A DNA stretch of 64,000 bases, taken from Oceanobacillus bengalensis (lineage in GTDB: Bacteria; Bacillota; Bacilli; Bacillales; Amphibacillaceae). A program made the translations under genes and the position numbers. The notes under the pieces were generated by a model. That model was not told where the DNA came from. It saw nothing but the letters and a program-made list of their open reading frames with translations, and made no database searches. Location of the stretch: contig NZ_RBZO01000015.1 in assembly GCF_003628445.1 (NCBI RefSeq), forward strand, positions 37,429 to 101,428, written 5' to 3'. Below, piece by piece: positions 52,099 through 59,499 of the stretch (position 1 is the stretch's first letter; every line of letters begins with the position of its first letter).

Positions 52099-53373
52099 AT
52101 GTTAGATATGAAATATTTGCGGAATCATTTTGATGAAGTGAAGGAAAAACTAAATCATAGAGGAGAAGATCTATCTGAATTAGATCACTTTGGTGAGCTA
52201 GATGAAAAGCGCAGGCAATTGATTGCCCAAACAGAAAAATTGAAGGCAAAAAGAAATGAAGCAACGAAACAGATTTCTGTTTTAAAACGAGAGAAAAAAG
52301 ATGCCGAACCTGCTATTAAAGAGATGCGTGCAGTTGGGGATGAAATTGCAGCACTAGATAAAGAATTAAAGGAAATTGAGGAAAATCTCGACCAAGTAAT
52401 GTTCTCTATCCCTAACATTCCACATGAAAGTGTTCCAGTAGGTGAGAATGAAGACGATAACGTTGAAATTCGTAAGTGGGGAGATATTCCAACATTTGAC
52501 TTTGAAGCACAGGCTCACTGGGATATTGGGACGAATCTAGATATTTTGGATTTTGAGCGTGCAGCAAAGGTTACTGGCAGTAGATTTGTATTCTATAAAG
52601 GGTTAGGTGCAAGACTTGAAAGAGCGCTTATAAGCTTTATGATGGATCTTCATGCTGACGAACATGGTTATGTAGAAATGCTACCACCATATTTAGTAAA
52701 TCGTACAAGCATGACTGGTACTGGCCAATTGCCAAAATTTGAAGAGGATGCCTTTAAAATAGATGGATGGGATTATTTTATGATACCAACTGCTGAGGTA
52801 CCTGTTACCAACTATCATCGTGATGAAATTTTAAACATCAATGATCTCCCGAAAAAATATGTTGCATATAGCGGTAGCTTTCGTTCTGAAGCAGGTTCTG
52901 CCGGACGAGATACGAGAGGATTAATTCGCCAACATCAATTTAATAAAGTAGAGCTTGTACATTTTGCAAAACCTGAGGATTCTTATGAAACATTAGAAAC
53001 ATTAACAGGGCATGCTGAAAAGGTATTGCAATTATTAGGATTGCCTTACCGTGTTATGAGTATGTGTACTGGCGACTTAGGATTTACTGCAGCGAAGAAG
53101 TATGACATTGAAGTGTGGATTCCAAATCAAAACACATACCGTGAAATTTCTTCTTGTTCAAACTTTGAAGACTTCCAAGCAAGACGTGCAGGTATTCGTT
53201 TCCGAAGAGAGGCAAATGGTAAACCAGAATATGTTCATACATTAAATGGTTCTGGCCTTGCAGTAGGAAGAACGGTTACAGCTATTTTAGAAAACTACCA
53301 ACAAGCAGATGGTTCTGTAGTCGTTCCCGAAATATTACGTGCCTATATGGGTGGAATCGAAGTAATTAAATAA
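52099..53373 (+). CDS. serS: Seryl-tRNA synthetase
   Basis: 424 residues: an N-terminal coiled-coil arm that reads the tRNA-Ser long variable arm (about 28-105), then the class II core with motif 2 ([25 protein letters not shown]) and motif 3 ([19 protein letters not shown]). ATG 52099 follows AAGGAGG and starts [14 protein letters not shown], as in homologues. Regulated by the T-box immediately upstream. Confidence 0.98.
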   Translation: MLDMKYLRNHFDEVKEKLNHRGEDLSELDHFGELDEKRRQLIAQTEKLKAKRNEATKQISVLKREKKDAEPAIKEMRAVGDEIAALDKELKEIEENLDQVMFSIPNIPHESVPVGENEDDNVEIRKWGDIPTFDFEAQAHWDIGTNLDILDFERAAKVTGSRFVFYKGLGARLERALISFMMDLHADEHGYVEMLPPYLVNRTSMTGTGQLPKFEEDAFKIDGWDYFMIPTAEVPVTNYHRDEILNINDLPKKYVAYSGSFRSEAGSAGRDTRGLIRQHQFNKVELVHFAKPEDSYETLETLTGHAEKVLQLLGLPYRVMSMCTGDLGFTAAKKYDIEVWIPNQNTYREISSCSNFEDFQARRAGIRFRREANGKPEYVHTLNGSGLAVGRTVTAILENYQQADGSVVVPEILRAYMGGIEVIK

Positions 53374-53393
53374 CTGAGCTATTTTCGCATTTG

Positions 53394-54143
53394 ATATAAA
53401 CTGTGAGGTAACAATAATTTGGGGAATTTTCTTGAGAGAGCTTATCAAGTTCATTTGAAGAGAATTTTGCTCTATTTCAATCTTGAGAAGACTTATCAAG
53501 TTCATTTCAAGAGGATTTTGCTCTATTTTAATCTTGAGAGAGCTTATCAAGTTCATTTCAAGAGGATTTTGCTCTATTTCAATCTTGAGAAGGCTTATCA
53601 AGTTCATTTCAAGAGGATTTTGCTCTATTTTAATCTTGAGAAGGCTTATCAAGTTCATTTGAAGAGAATTTTGCTCAATTTTAATCTTGATAGAGCTTAT
53701 CAAGTTCATTTGAAGAGAATTTTGCTCTATTTCAATCTTGAGAAGGCTTATCAAGTTCATTTCATGAGGGTTTTGCTCTATTTTAATCTTGAGAGAGCTT
53801 ATCAAGTTCATTTGAAGAGAATTTTGCTCTATTTCAATCTTGAGAAGACTTATCAAGTTCATTTCAAGAGGATTTTGCTCTATTTTAATCTTGAGAGAGC
53901 TTATCAAGTTCATTTCAAGAGGATTTTGCTCTATTTCAATCTTGAGAAGGCTTATCAAGTTCATTTGAAGAGAATTTTGCTCAATTTTAATCTTGAGAGA
54001 GCTTATCAAGTTCATTTCAAGAGGATTTTGCTCTATTTCAATCTTGATAGCTCCGTTGAGTATTGGCATTCATAATTCTTTATTGATCTTGAGAGTACAA
54101 GCAAGATATTTTTTTAAGTTCGATGTTACCTCGCAGTTTATAC
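53394..54143. repeat. Inverted repeat enclosing a 12 x 51-bp tandem array
   Basis: Twelve head-to-tail 51-bp units run exactly from 53431 to 54042, then a decayed partial unit. The unit begins CTTGAGAGAGCTTATCAAG and includes TTCATTTGAAGAG and TTTTGCTCTATTTCAAT. Flanks 53394-53412 (ATATAAACTGTGAGGTAAC) and 54125-54143 are inverted copies with 17 of 19 matches. Each unit has CTTGA / TCAAG and AGAG / CTCT palindromes. Both strands lack stops because 51 is divisible by 3. Confidence 0.9.
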
Positions 54144-54170
54144 AAACAGCAAATAATTCACATTACCAGG

Positions 54171-54197
54171 GGAGAGGTGATCTGAACCTCTCCTTTG
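54171..54197 (+). terminator. Terminator downstream of the array (likely end of serS transcripts)
   Basis: GGAGAGGT / ACCTCTCC stem followed by TTTG. A weaker hairpin, ATCTTG / CAAGAT plus T7, is at 54086-54115. No terminator lies between serS and the array. Confidence 0.6.
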
Positions 54198-54218
54198 TAA
54201 AAAAAATGTCGAAAAAAG

Positions 54219-54247
54219 TTGACATGAATAATGCATTATGATATATT
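54219..54247 (+). promoter_or_regulatory. tRNA-Ser promoter
   Basis: Perfect TTGACA (54219-54224), 17-bp spacer and TATATT (54242-54247), about 15 bp before the mature tRNA start. Confidence 0.88.
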
Positions 54248-54262
54248 AATTCTTGTCGTTAC

Positions 54263-54355
54263 GGAGGTATACCCAAGTCTGGCTGAAGGGATCGGTCTTG
54301 AAAACCGACAGGCGGGTCAAACCGCGCGGGGGTTCGAATCCCTCTACCTCCTCCA
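54263..54355 (+). tRNA. tRNA-Ser (anticodon UGA)
   Basis: 93 nt including an encoded CCA. Acceptor GGAGGTA pairs with TACCTCC; anticodon stem TCGGT / ACCGA with loop CTTGAAA; long variable arm GGCGGGTCAAACCGC; T-loop TTCGAAT. The position before CCA (residue 73) reads T, where bacterial serine tRNAs usually have G. Same site, after serS, as trnSL-Ser1 of B. subtilis. Confidence 0.95.
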
Positions 54356-54386
54356 TTTAAACATTGCGCACAAATATTGGAGATAT

Positions 54387-54418
54387 AAAAACACCGTTAC
54401 AATTGTAGCGGTGTTTTA
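54387..54418. terminator. tRNA-Ser terminator, also facing sasA
   Basis: ACACCGTTAC / GTAGCGGTGT stem (one wobble) with A4 and T4 tracts either side. Confidence 0.8.
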
Positions 54419-54425
54419 TAATATA

Positions 54426-55157
54426 CTAATTTCTTTTTATAAATAAGTCTAAAAAATTACTAGGTAAGTGGATTTTTTCCTCATTGATTTCAAGATAATT
54501 TATATCGTCACCATTTGAATCCTTCTTTATATGATTAACCTCATTTTGGAGTTGTTCCATTCTTTCATCTAATTCATTTGCAACTGCTGCAGCTTGTGTT
54601 AATTCCTTTGTTAGTTTTTCTGGAATGGATTTATTATATTTATAAAAAATCTTGTGTTCCAAACTTGCCCAAAAGTCCATTGCAACGGTACGGATTTGTA
54701 TTTCTACATAAACTTCCTCTTCACGATCTGACATGAAAACAGGCACCGATACGATAAGATGTAAACTCTTATACCCGTTTGGCTTTGGATTTTTTATATA
54801 ATCCTTCATTTCTATTAGCGTAACGTCTTTTTGCTTTTGGATCATTTCACTTAACATATAAGTATCAGATATATACGAACAAACAATTCGAATTCCAACT
54901 ATATCTTTAATATTTTCTCTAATGGAATCAAATGATATGGATAACTCTTTCCTATGCAATTTATTTAGAATACTTTCTGGTGACTTTATACGTGATTTGA
55001 TATGCTCAATTGGATTATAGTCATGGATAAGCTGAAACTCCTCTTTGAGTATTTTTAACTTGGTATCCATTTCATCCATTCCGAACTTATACGTTAGCAT
55101 AAATCTTGTAAATTCACTTCGTATTTCTTTAAGTTGTTCTAATTGTTTTGTATTCAT
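54426..55157 (-). CDS. sasA: Small alarmone synthetase SasA (RelP/YwaC type)
   Basis: 243 residues, a single (p)ppGpp synthetase domain with no hydrolase or TGS domain. Motifs: HIKSRIKSPESILNKL, DIVGIRIVCSYISD, KDYIKNPKPNGYKSLHLIV and EIQIRTVAMDFWASLEHKIFYK. The pattern follows YwaC (SasA) more closely than YjbM (SasB). It makes pppGpp/ppGpp or pGpp from ATP and guanine nucleotides; the family is often induced by wall stress. About 30 residues longer at the C-terminus than YwaC. Confidence 0.9.
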   Translation of the reverse strand: MNTKQLEQLKEIRSEFTRFMLTYKFGMDEMDTKLKILKEEFQLIHDYNPIEHIKSRIKSPESILNKLHRKELSISFDSIRENIKDIVGIRIVCSYISDTYMLSEMIQKQKDVTLIEMKDYIKNPKPNGYKSLHLIVSVPVFMSDREEEVYVEIQIRTVAMDFWASLEHKIFYKYNKSIPEKLTKELTQAAAVANELDERMEQLQNEVNHIKKDSNGDDINYLEINEEKIHLPSNFLDLFIKRN

Positions 55158-55242
55158 TAGAGTTGACCCTTTCCTTTAATTCTCTTACATAAAGATTATA
55201 TCAAATATTAATGATGGGTGACCTATTTAGCTTTCCCTCTAC

Positions 55243-55271
55243 TTGACAAATATATAGCAACAGCATATAGT
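55243..55271 (+). promoter_or_regulatory. Promoter of the proline-reductase leader
   Basis: TTGACA (55243-55248), 17-bp spacer, TATAGT (55266-55271). Confidence 0.88.
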
Positions 55272-55279
55272 TTTAAAAA

Positions 55280-55483
55280 AACTATGCAGTTGAGAGTATT
55301 TTATCCACTCTTACCTAACAAAAACGAAAATAAAGATGAACATTCCATCAAACAACGGATATATGAACCTACCTAAGAATAGCTAGCTAAACACTAACCA
55401 CAGATAATCTATCGTGTTGGGATAAATTAGGTGGTGTCGCGAAAACTCATTTAGTCTTACTTATAAGGACAGGTTGTTTTTTT
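55280..55483 (+). ncRNA. T-box riboswitch, proline (CCU specifier)
   Basis: The T-box motif AGGTGGTGTCGCG is at 55429-55441, with bulge UGGU, which pairs with ACCA, the tRNA-Pro end. The specifier is in ATATGAACCTACC: CCT at 55368-55370, a proline codon. A terminator follows (GTCTTA / TAAGGAC, extended by AACT / AGGTT) with T7 at 55475-55483. The motif is less canonical than in the serS T-box, but all parts are present. Confidence 0.82.
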
Positions 55484-55503
55484 ATGTGAAGGAGGGGATG
55501 GAT

Positions 55504-56322
55504 TTGATTAATAAAAGTATTTTATTTTTGGGTGCAGGGTCAGCTGCAGAGGCAATTATTTCTGGTATTATCAAAGGCAAAGTAGTAAGTAACAATCAAC
55601 TATTTGTAACGAATAGAGAAAATGAAGAAAGGCTTTCCTACCTACAAGAAAGATACCAGGTAATTTGTAGCCGTCATAAAGAGGAACTTATTTCAAAAGC
55701 AGATATTATTATATTAGCAATGAAACCAAATGATCTAGAAAAATCAATCTTACCGATCAAAGCCCTCTTTAAGGAAAATCAATTGATTATTTCCATTCTT
55801 GCGGGGAAATCTACTGATAAGATTACAGATTTAATAGGACTACCAATTCCTGTTATAAGAGCGATGCCAAATACCTCTGCGTCGATTGGGTATGCTGCGA
55901 CAGCATTGACAAAAGGGAAATACGCAATTGAACAACATATGATACAGGCGAAACAGTTATTTCAGACAATAGGTATGACAACGATTGTTAAAGAAGATGA
56001 TATGCATGCGATTACAGCTATCTCAGGAAGTGGGCCAGCGTATATTTATTATTTGGTCGAGGCATTAGAAAAAGCTGCTATAGAGGCTGGTTTAAGCAGC
56101 TCTGTAGCAAGGGAACTAATTACACAGACGGTAATTGGTGCTGGAAATATGCTTAGATTATCGGGTGAAGATCCAGAGACGTTACGTCAAAAAATTACCA
56201 GTCCAAATGGTACGACAGAAGCTGGAATTAGTATATTGGAAAATAACCATTTCAGGCGTATTGTAATGGAATGTGTGAAAGGAGCAAAGGAACGCTCAGA
56301 GGAATTGGGGAATGGACAATAA
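55504..56322 (+). CDS. proI: Pyrroline-5-carboxylate reductase
   Basis: 272 residues. Rossmann loop LGAGSAAEAIISGI, MKPNDLEK, RAMPNTSASIGYA and C-terminal AISGSGPAYIYYLVEALEKAA and TSPNGTTEAGI, the P5CR signature. It reduces P5C to proline with NAD(P)H. TTG 55504 gives an 8-nt gap from AAGGAGG, whereas ATG 55498 is nearly in contact with it. The Pro T-box suggests the biosynthetic, T-box-controlled paralogue (proI type); which paralogue it is remains an inference. Confidence 0.9.
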   Translation: MINKSILFLGAGSAAEAIISGIIKGKVVSNNQLFVTNRENEERLSYLQERYQVICSRHKEELISKADIIILAMKPNDLEKSILPIKALFKENQLIISILAGKSTDKITDLIGLPIPVIRAMPNTSASIGYAATALTKGKYAIEQHMIQAKQLFQTIGMTTIVKEDDMHAITAISGSGPAYIYYLVEALEKAAIEAGLSSSVARELITQTVIGAGNMLRLSGEDPETLRQKITSPNGTTEAGISILENNHFRRIVMECVKGAKERSEELGNGQ

Positions 56323-56345
56323 CGCTGTTTTCTAAATGCGCCCAA

Positions 56346-56392
56346 AATAAAAGAGGATATCCCTTAAAAAGGGAATCACCTCTTTATTTTAC
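56346..56392. terminator. Bidirectional terminator between proI and dck
   Basis: AAAATAAAAGAGG / CCTCTTTATTTT outer arms with inner CCCTT / AAGGG. The dck stop lies in one arm. Confidence 0.85.
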
Positions 56393-57067
56393 TGTTATTC
56401 TAGATCTATGGTTTCTTGTTTGCCCAATAAAATGTCCAACTTTTTCTAATATGGGCTCTACGGAATTTTCCTTTTCCATTAGGTCATAGTCTGAAATGTT
56501 TACACGAAGGATTGGGCAAGAATTGAAGTTATTAATCCAATTTTCATAACGAGCATGCATTTCTTCCCAATAAGAGATTGGAGTACTTTTCTCCATTTCT
56601 CGACCACGTTCCTTTACTCTTCTTAAAATGTCATCGAGTGAACCTTCTAAGTAAATGAGTAAGTCGGGATGTGGGAAATACGGTGTCATTACCATCGACT
56701 CGAATAAATTTGTATATGTTTCATAATCGGTTTTAGACATATTTCCATTTTCGAAATGCATCTTTGCAAAGATTCCAGTATCTTCATAGATTGATCGATC
56801 TTGAATAAAGCCACCACCATACTCAAATATTTTTTTCTGCTCTTTAAAACGCTCTGCAAGGAAATATATTTGTAAATGAAAACTCCACCGTTCAAAGTCA
56901 CGATAAAATTTCTCTAAATATGGGTTCGTATCTACCTTTTCAAATGAGGTTTTAAACTTTAAAGCATTTGCTAGTGCTTTTGTCATGGTAGACTTTCCAA
57001 CGCCGACCGTACCAGCAATTGTAATTACACTATCATTAGGGATTTGGTACTTTTCTCTAAGGTTCAT
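56384..57067 (-). CDS. dck: Deoxyadenosine/deoxycytidine kinase
   Basis: 227 residues, dNK-type fold. P-loop AGTVGVGKSTMTKAL, FERWSFHLQIYFLAERFKEQ, DRSIYEDTGIFAKM and LID-region RGREMEKS match B. subtilis Dck (YaaF). It phosphorylates salvaged deoxynucleosides. ATG 57067 is preferred, although AAGGAG is about 13 nt upstream; a TTG at 57103 inside dgk is possible. Operon with dgk. Confidence 0.94.
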   Translation of the reverse strand: MNLREKYQIPNDSVITIAGTVGVGKSTMTKALANALKFKTSFEKVDTNPYLEKFYRDFERWSFHLQIYFLAERFKEQKKIFEYGGGFIQDRSIYEDTGIFAKMHFENGNMSKTDYETYTNLFESMVMTPYFPHPDLLIYLEGSLDDILRRVKERGREMEKSTPISYWEEMHARYENWINNFNSCPILRVNISDYDLMEKENSVEPILEKVGHFIGQTRNHRSRITVK

Positions 57068-57089
57068 ATTTATTTTAATACTCCTTTTT

Positions 57090-57728
57090 TCATTCTCCTG
57101 CAAATGTTTTTAGATGGTTATCAACAATTGTAGTGATTTGGTGCAAATCCTCTTGATATTGCACGAAGTCTGTTTCATCACCATTTATTCGAATAACAGG
57201 TATATTCGGATGCATCATTTCAAACTCACTCATATAGTCTTCGTAGTCTGTAATAAGCTGTGCAAGATATGAAGGCTTAATATTCTTCTCAATATCACGA
57301 TTTCTCATTTTAATCCGTTTTTGTATGGTGTCTAGACTTGCAGTTAAATAGATCATTATATTTGGTGTAGGCATATCTGCGGTTAGAATATGATATACCT
57401 TCTCATATTTTTCAAATTTGTCACTTTGTAATGTACGTTTTGCAAAAATCATGTTTTTTAATATATGATAATCAGCAATAACTGCTTTATTTTGGTTTAA
57501 ATAATCTACTTTTATATCTTCTAATTGCTTTATTCGATTGCATAGAAAGAACATTTCCGTTTGAAAACTCCAGGCTTCAATATTATCGTAGAACTTGCCT
57601 AAAAATGGGTTTTCCTCTACAATTTCCTTTAATAACTGAAAGTCTAATTGACTAGAAAGTTTCTTCGCGAGAGATGTTTTTCCTACTCCAATCGGTCCTT
57701 CTATCGCAATAAAAGGGACACTTGTCAT
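57090..57728 (-). CDS. dgk: Deoxyguanosine kinase
   Basis: 212 residues. P-loop IEGPIGVGKTSLAKKL, DNIEAWSFQTEMFFLCNRIKQL, ADYHILKN in place of the DRS motif, and RNRDIEKN. These features fit Dgk (YaaG), the purine-specific partner of Dck, with which it forms a conserved pair. Confidence 0.94.
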   Translation of the reverse strand: MTSVPFIAIEGPIGVGKTSLAKKLSSQLDFQLLKEIVEENPFLGKFYDNIEAWSFQTEMFFLCNRIKQLEDIKVDYLNQNKAVIADYHILKNMIFAKRTLQSDKFEKYEKVYHILTADMPTPNIMIYLTASLDTIQKRIKMRNRDIEKNIKPSYLAQLITDYEDYMSEFEMMHPNIPVIRINGDETDFVQYQEDLHQITTIVDNHLKTFAGE

Positions 57729-57900
57729 GGTTCATCCTCCAATTTAAACTAAATTCACATTTTCTAATTTTAACATAGAAGCGATAAACTTGGTACTTTC
57801 CCAAAAGTATAACTTACAGGAAGGTTTTTCCAATGGAAATCGTTTAATCTTTATTTTTCTTTTATTTTTTAGTATAATAATATATGCTATTCCAAATTAT

Positions 57901-57973
57901 GGCCTCGTAGCTCAGGGGATAGAGCATTGGTTTCCTAAACCATGTGTCGCAGGTTCGAATCCTGCCGGGGTCA
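57901..57973 (+). tRNA. tRNA-Arg (anticodon CCU)
   Basis: Acceptor GGCCTCG / CGGGGTC (two wobble pairs), D-arm GCTCAGGGGATAGAGC, anticodon stem TTGGT / ACCAT with loop TTCCTAA, T-arm GCAGG / CCTGC around TTCGAAT. Discriminator A, then CTC: the CCA end is not encoded and must be added. A -10-like TATAAT lies at 57873-57878. Confidence 0.93.
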
Positions 57974-58091
57974 CTCTCCTGTATTTTTTCGTAAAAACTG
58001 CCTTCCTTTTTTTCATTTTTAATCTCTTAATGACAAATAATCTAATCGCCATCATAGAAAGTTAAATATACATCGAGAAAGGAATTAACAT

Positions 58092-59321
58092 ATGAGTCTA
58101 ACAAAAAAAATAATTATTGCACTAATACTTGGAGTAATTGTAGGTATTGGTTTAAGCTATGCTCCAACAGATATTTTTTCTACTATAAATATGTATGTCC
58201 TTAATCCCATCGGACAAATCTTTCTTAACCTTATTATGATGTTGGTTGTGCCAATTGTGTTTGTTTCAATTGTATTAGGAACAGCTGGTATCGGTGATCC
58301 TAAAAAATTAGGGAGTATTGGTATTAAAGCTATTTCCTTTTTCCTTGTAACAACAGCTATTGCTTTATGTATCGGTGTTGGATTAGGTTTCCTTATTCAA
58401 CCAGGACAAGCCGGCGTATTTGATACGGGTAATATAGAGTATGAATCACAGTCTGCTCCACCGATCATGGATACAATTATTAATATTATCCCAAGAAACC
58501 CAATTGAATCAATGGCATCGGCTGATATGTTACAGATTATTGCTTTTGCTGTTTTTATTGGTATGGGGCTAGCAACTTTAGGAGAAAAAACAAAGGGGAT
58601 ATTAAACTTATTTGAACAAGCTAATGATTTATTGATGTGGCTAATTAATATGATTATGAAAACTGCCCCATATGGTGCCTTTGCATTAATTGCAAGTGCT
58701 ATTGGTGGTGCGGGTTTGAATGCAATCGGTTCGATGTTTATGTATATGGTTACGATCGTTCTTGGGCTAATTCTCCATGGTGCAATAACATATAGTTTAA
58801 TGATTAAGTTCATAGGTAAAGGTAGCCCAGTAAAATTTTATAAGGAATTCTTTCCAGCAATGTCTGTAGCCTTTAGTACTTCCAGTTCGAATGCTACTTT
58901 ACCACTTGCTATGAAAATAGCGCAAGAAAAGTTAGGGGTAAAAAAGGAGATTAGTAGTTTTGTACAACCTTTAGGAGCGACAATAAATATGGACGGAACT
59001 GCAATCATGCAAGCAGTTGCTACTGTTTTCATTGCACAGATTTATGCTGAAACGTTAGGAGTTAGTGATATTCTGTTAATTATCCTAACGGCAACACTAG
59101 CAAGCATTGGAACTGCAGGTGTTCCAGGAGTAGGCTTAGTCATGCTAGCAATGGTATTACAAGCAGTTGGATTACCAGTAGAAGGAATTGCACTTATTAT
59201 TGGTGTAGACCGTATATTGGATATGCTTCGGACATCATTGAATACATCAGGTGATGCAACATGTGCCTATGTTATTTCCGAATATGAAAAGCGAAAAGAA
59301 GCCAAGGTACTAAAGTCTTAA
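58092..59321 (+). CDS. Dicarboxylate/amino-acid:cation symporter (DAACS family)
   Basis: 409 residues with the glutamate-transporter fold. Hairpin 1 signature AFSTSSSNATLPL, TM7 NMDGTAIMQ, hairpin 2 TASLASIGTAGVPGVG-like segment and TM8 DRILDMLRTSLNTSGDATC. It would couple uptake of glutamate, aspartate or a related acid to Na+ or H+. The exact substrate cannot be read, so no symbol is given. Single gene with its own terminator. Confidence 0.9.
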   Translation: MSLTKKIIIALILGVIVGIGLSYAPTDIFSTINMYVLNPIGQIFLNLIMMLVVPIVFVSIVLGTAGIGDPKKLGSIGIKAISFFLVTTAIALCIGVGLGFLIQPGQAGVFDTGNIEYESQSAPPIMDTIINIIPRNPIESMASADMLQIIAFAVFIGMGLATLGEKTKGILNLFEQANDLLMWLINMIMKTAPYGAFALIASAIGGAGLNAIGSMFMYMVTIVLGLILHGAITYSLMIKFIGKGSPVKFYKEFFPAMSVAFSTSSSNATLPLAMKIAQEKLGVKKEISSFVQPLGATINMDGTAIMQAVATVFIAQIYAETLGVSDILLIILTATLASIGTAGVPGVGLVMLAMVLQAVGLPVEGIALIIGVDRILDMLRTSLNTSGDATCAYVISEYEKRKEAKVLKS

Positions 59322-59330
59322 AATGAATAT

Positions 59331-59379
59331 AATAAATCTATGTTATCTAGTTGGTATAGAGGCATAGGTTTATTTTTTT
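59331..59379 (+). terminator. Terminator of the symporter gene
   Basis: AATAAATCTATG / CATAGGTTTATT stem (one wobble) and a T7 tail. Confidence 0.85.
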
Positions 59380-59463
59380 GTTAAAAGACTTTAAAAATGT
59401 CACAGAATGTTCTAAAATAAGTTTAAGTCACTTAATATTATAACTATTTATTCTAATTAGAAT

Positions 59464-59477
59464 TGTAATCGATTACA
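59464..59477. promoter_or_regulatory. cre (CcpA) operator of acsA
   Basis: TGTAATCGATTACA is a perfect palindrome matching the cre consensus TGWAANCGNTNWCA at every position. It lies 22 bp before the acsA start, suiting carbon catabolite repression as known for B. subtilis acsA. Confidence 0.85.
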
Positions 59478-59499
59478 GATGATGGGAGAGGTGATTATA

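Noticed and set aside
53431..54042. CRISPR array
   Set aside because: Units are directly abutting with no unique spacers, the period is 51 bp, and no cas genes are present in the window.
54231..54446. Reading frame across tRNA-Ser
   Set aside because: It is the translation of the tRNA gene and its terminator.
57790..58065. 91-codon reading frame containing GLVAQGIEHWFPKPCVAGSNPAG
   Set aside because: This is the well-known translation of a tRNA gene (tRNA-Arg at 57901).
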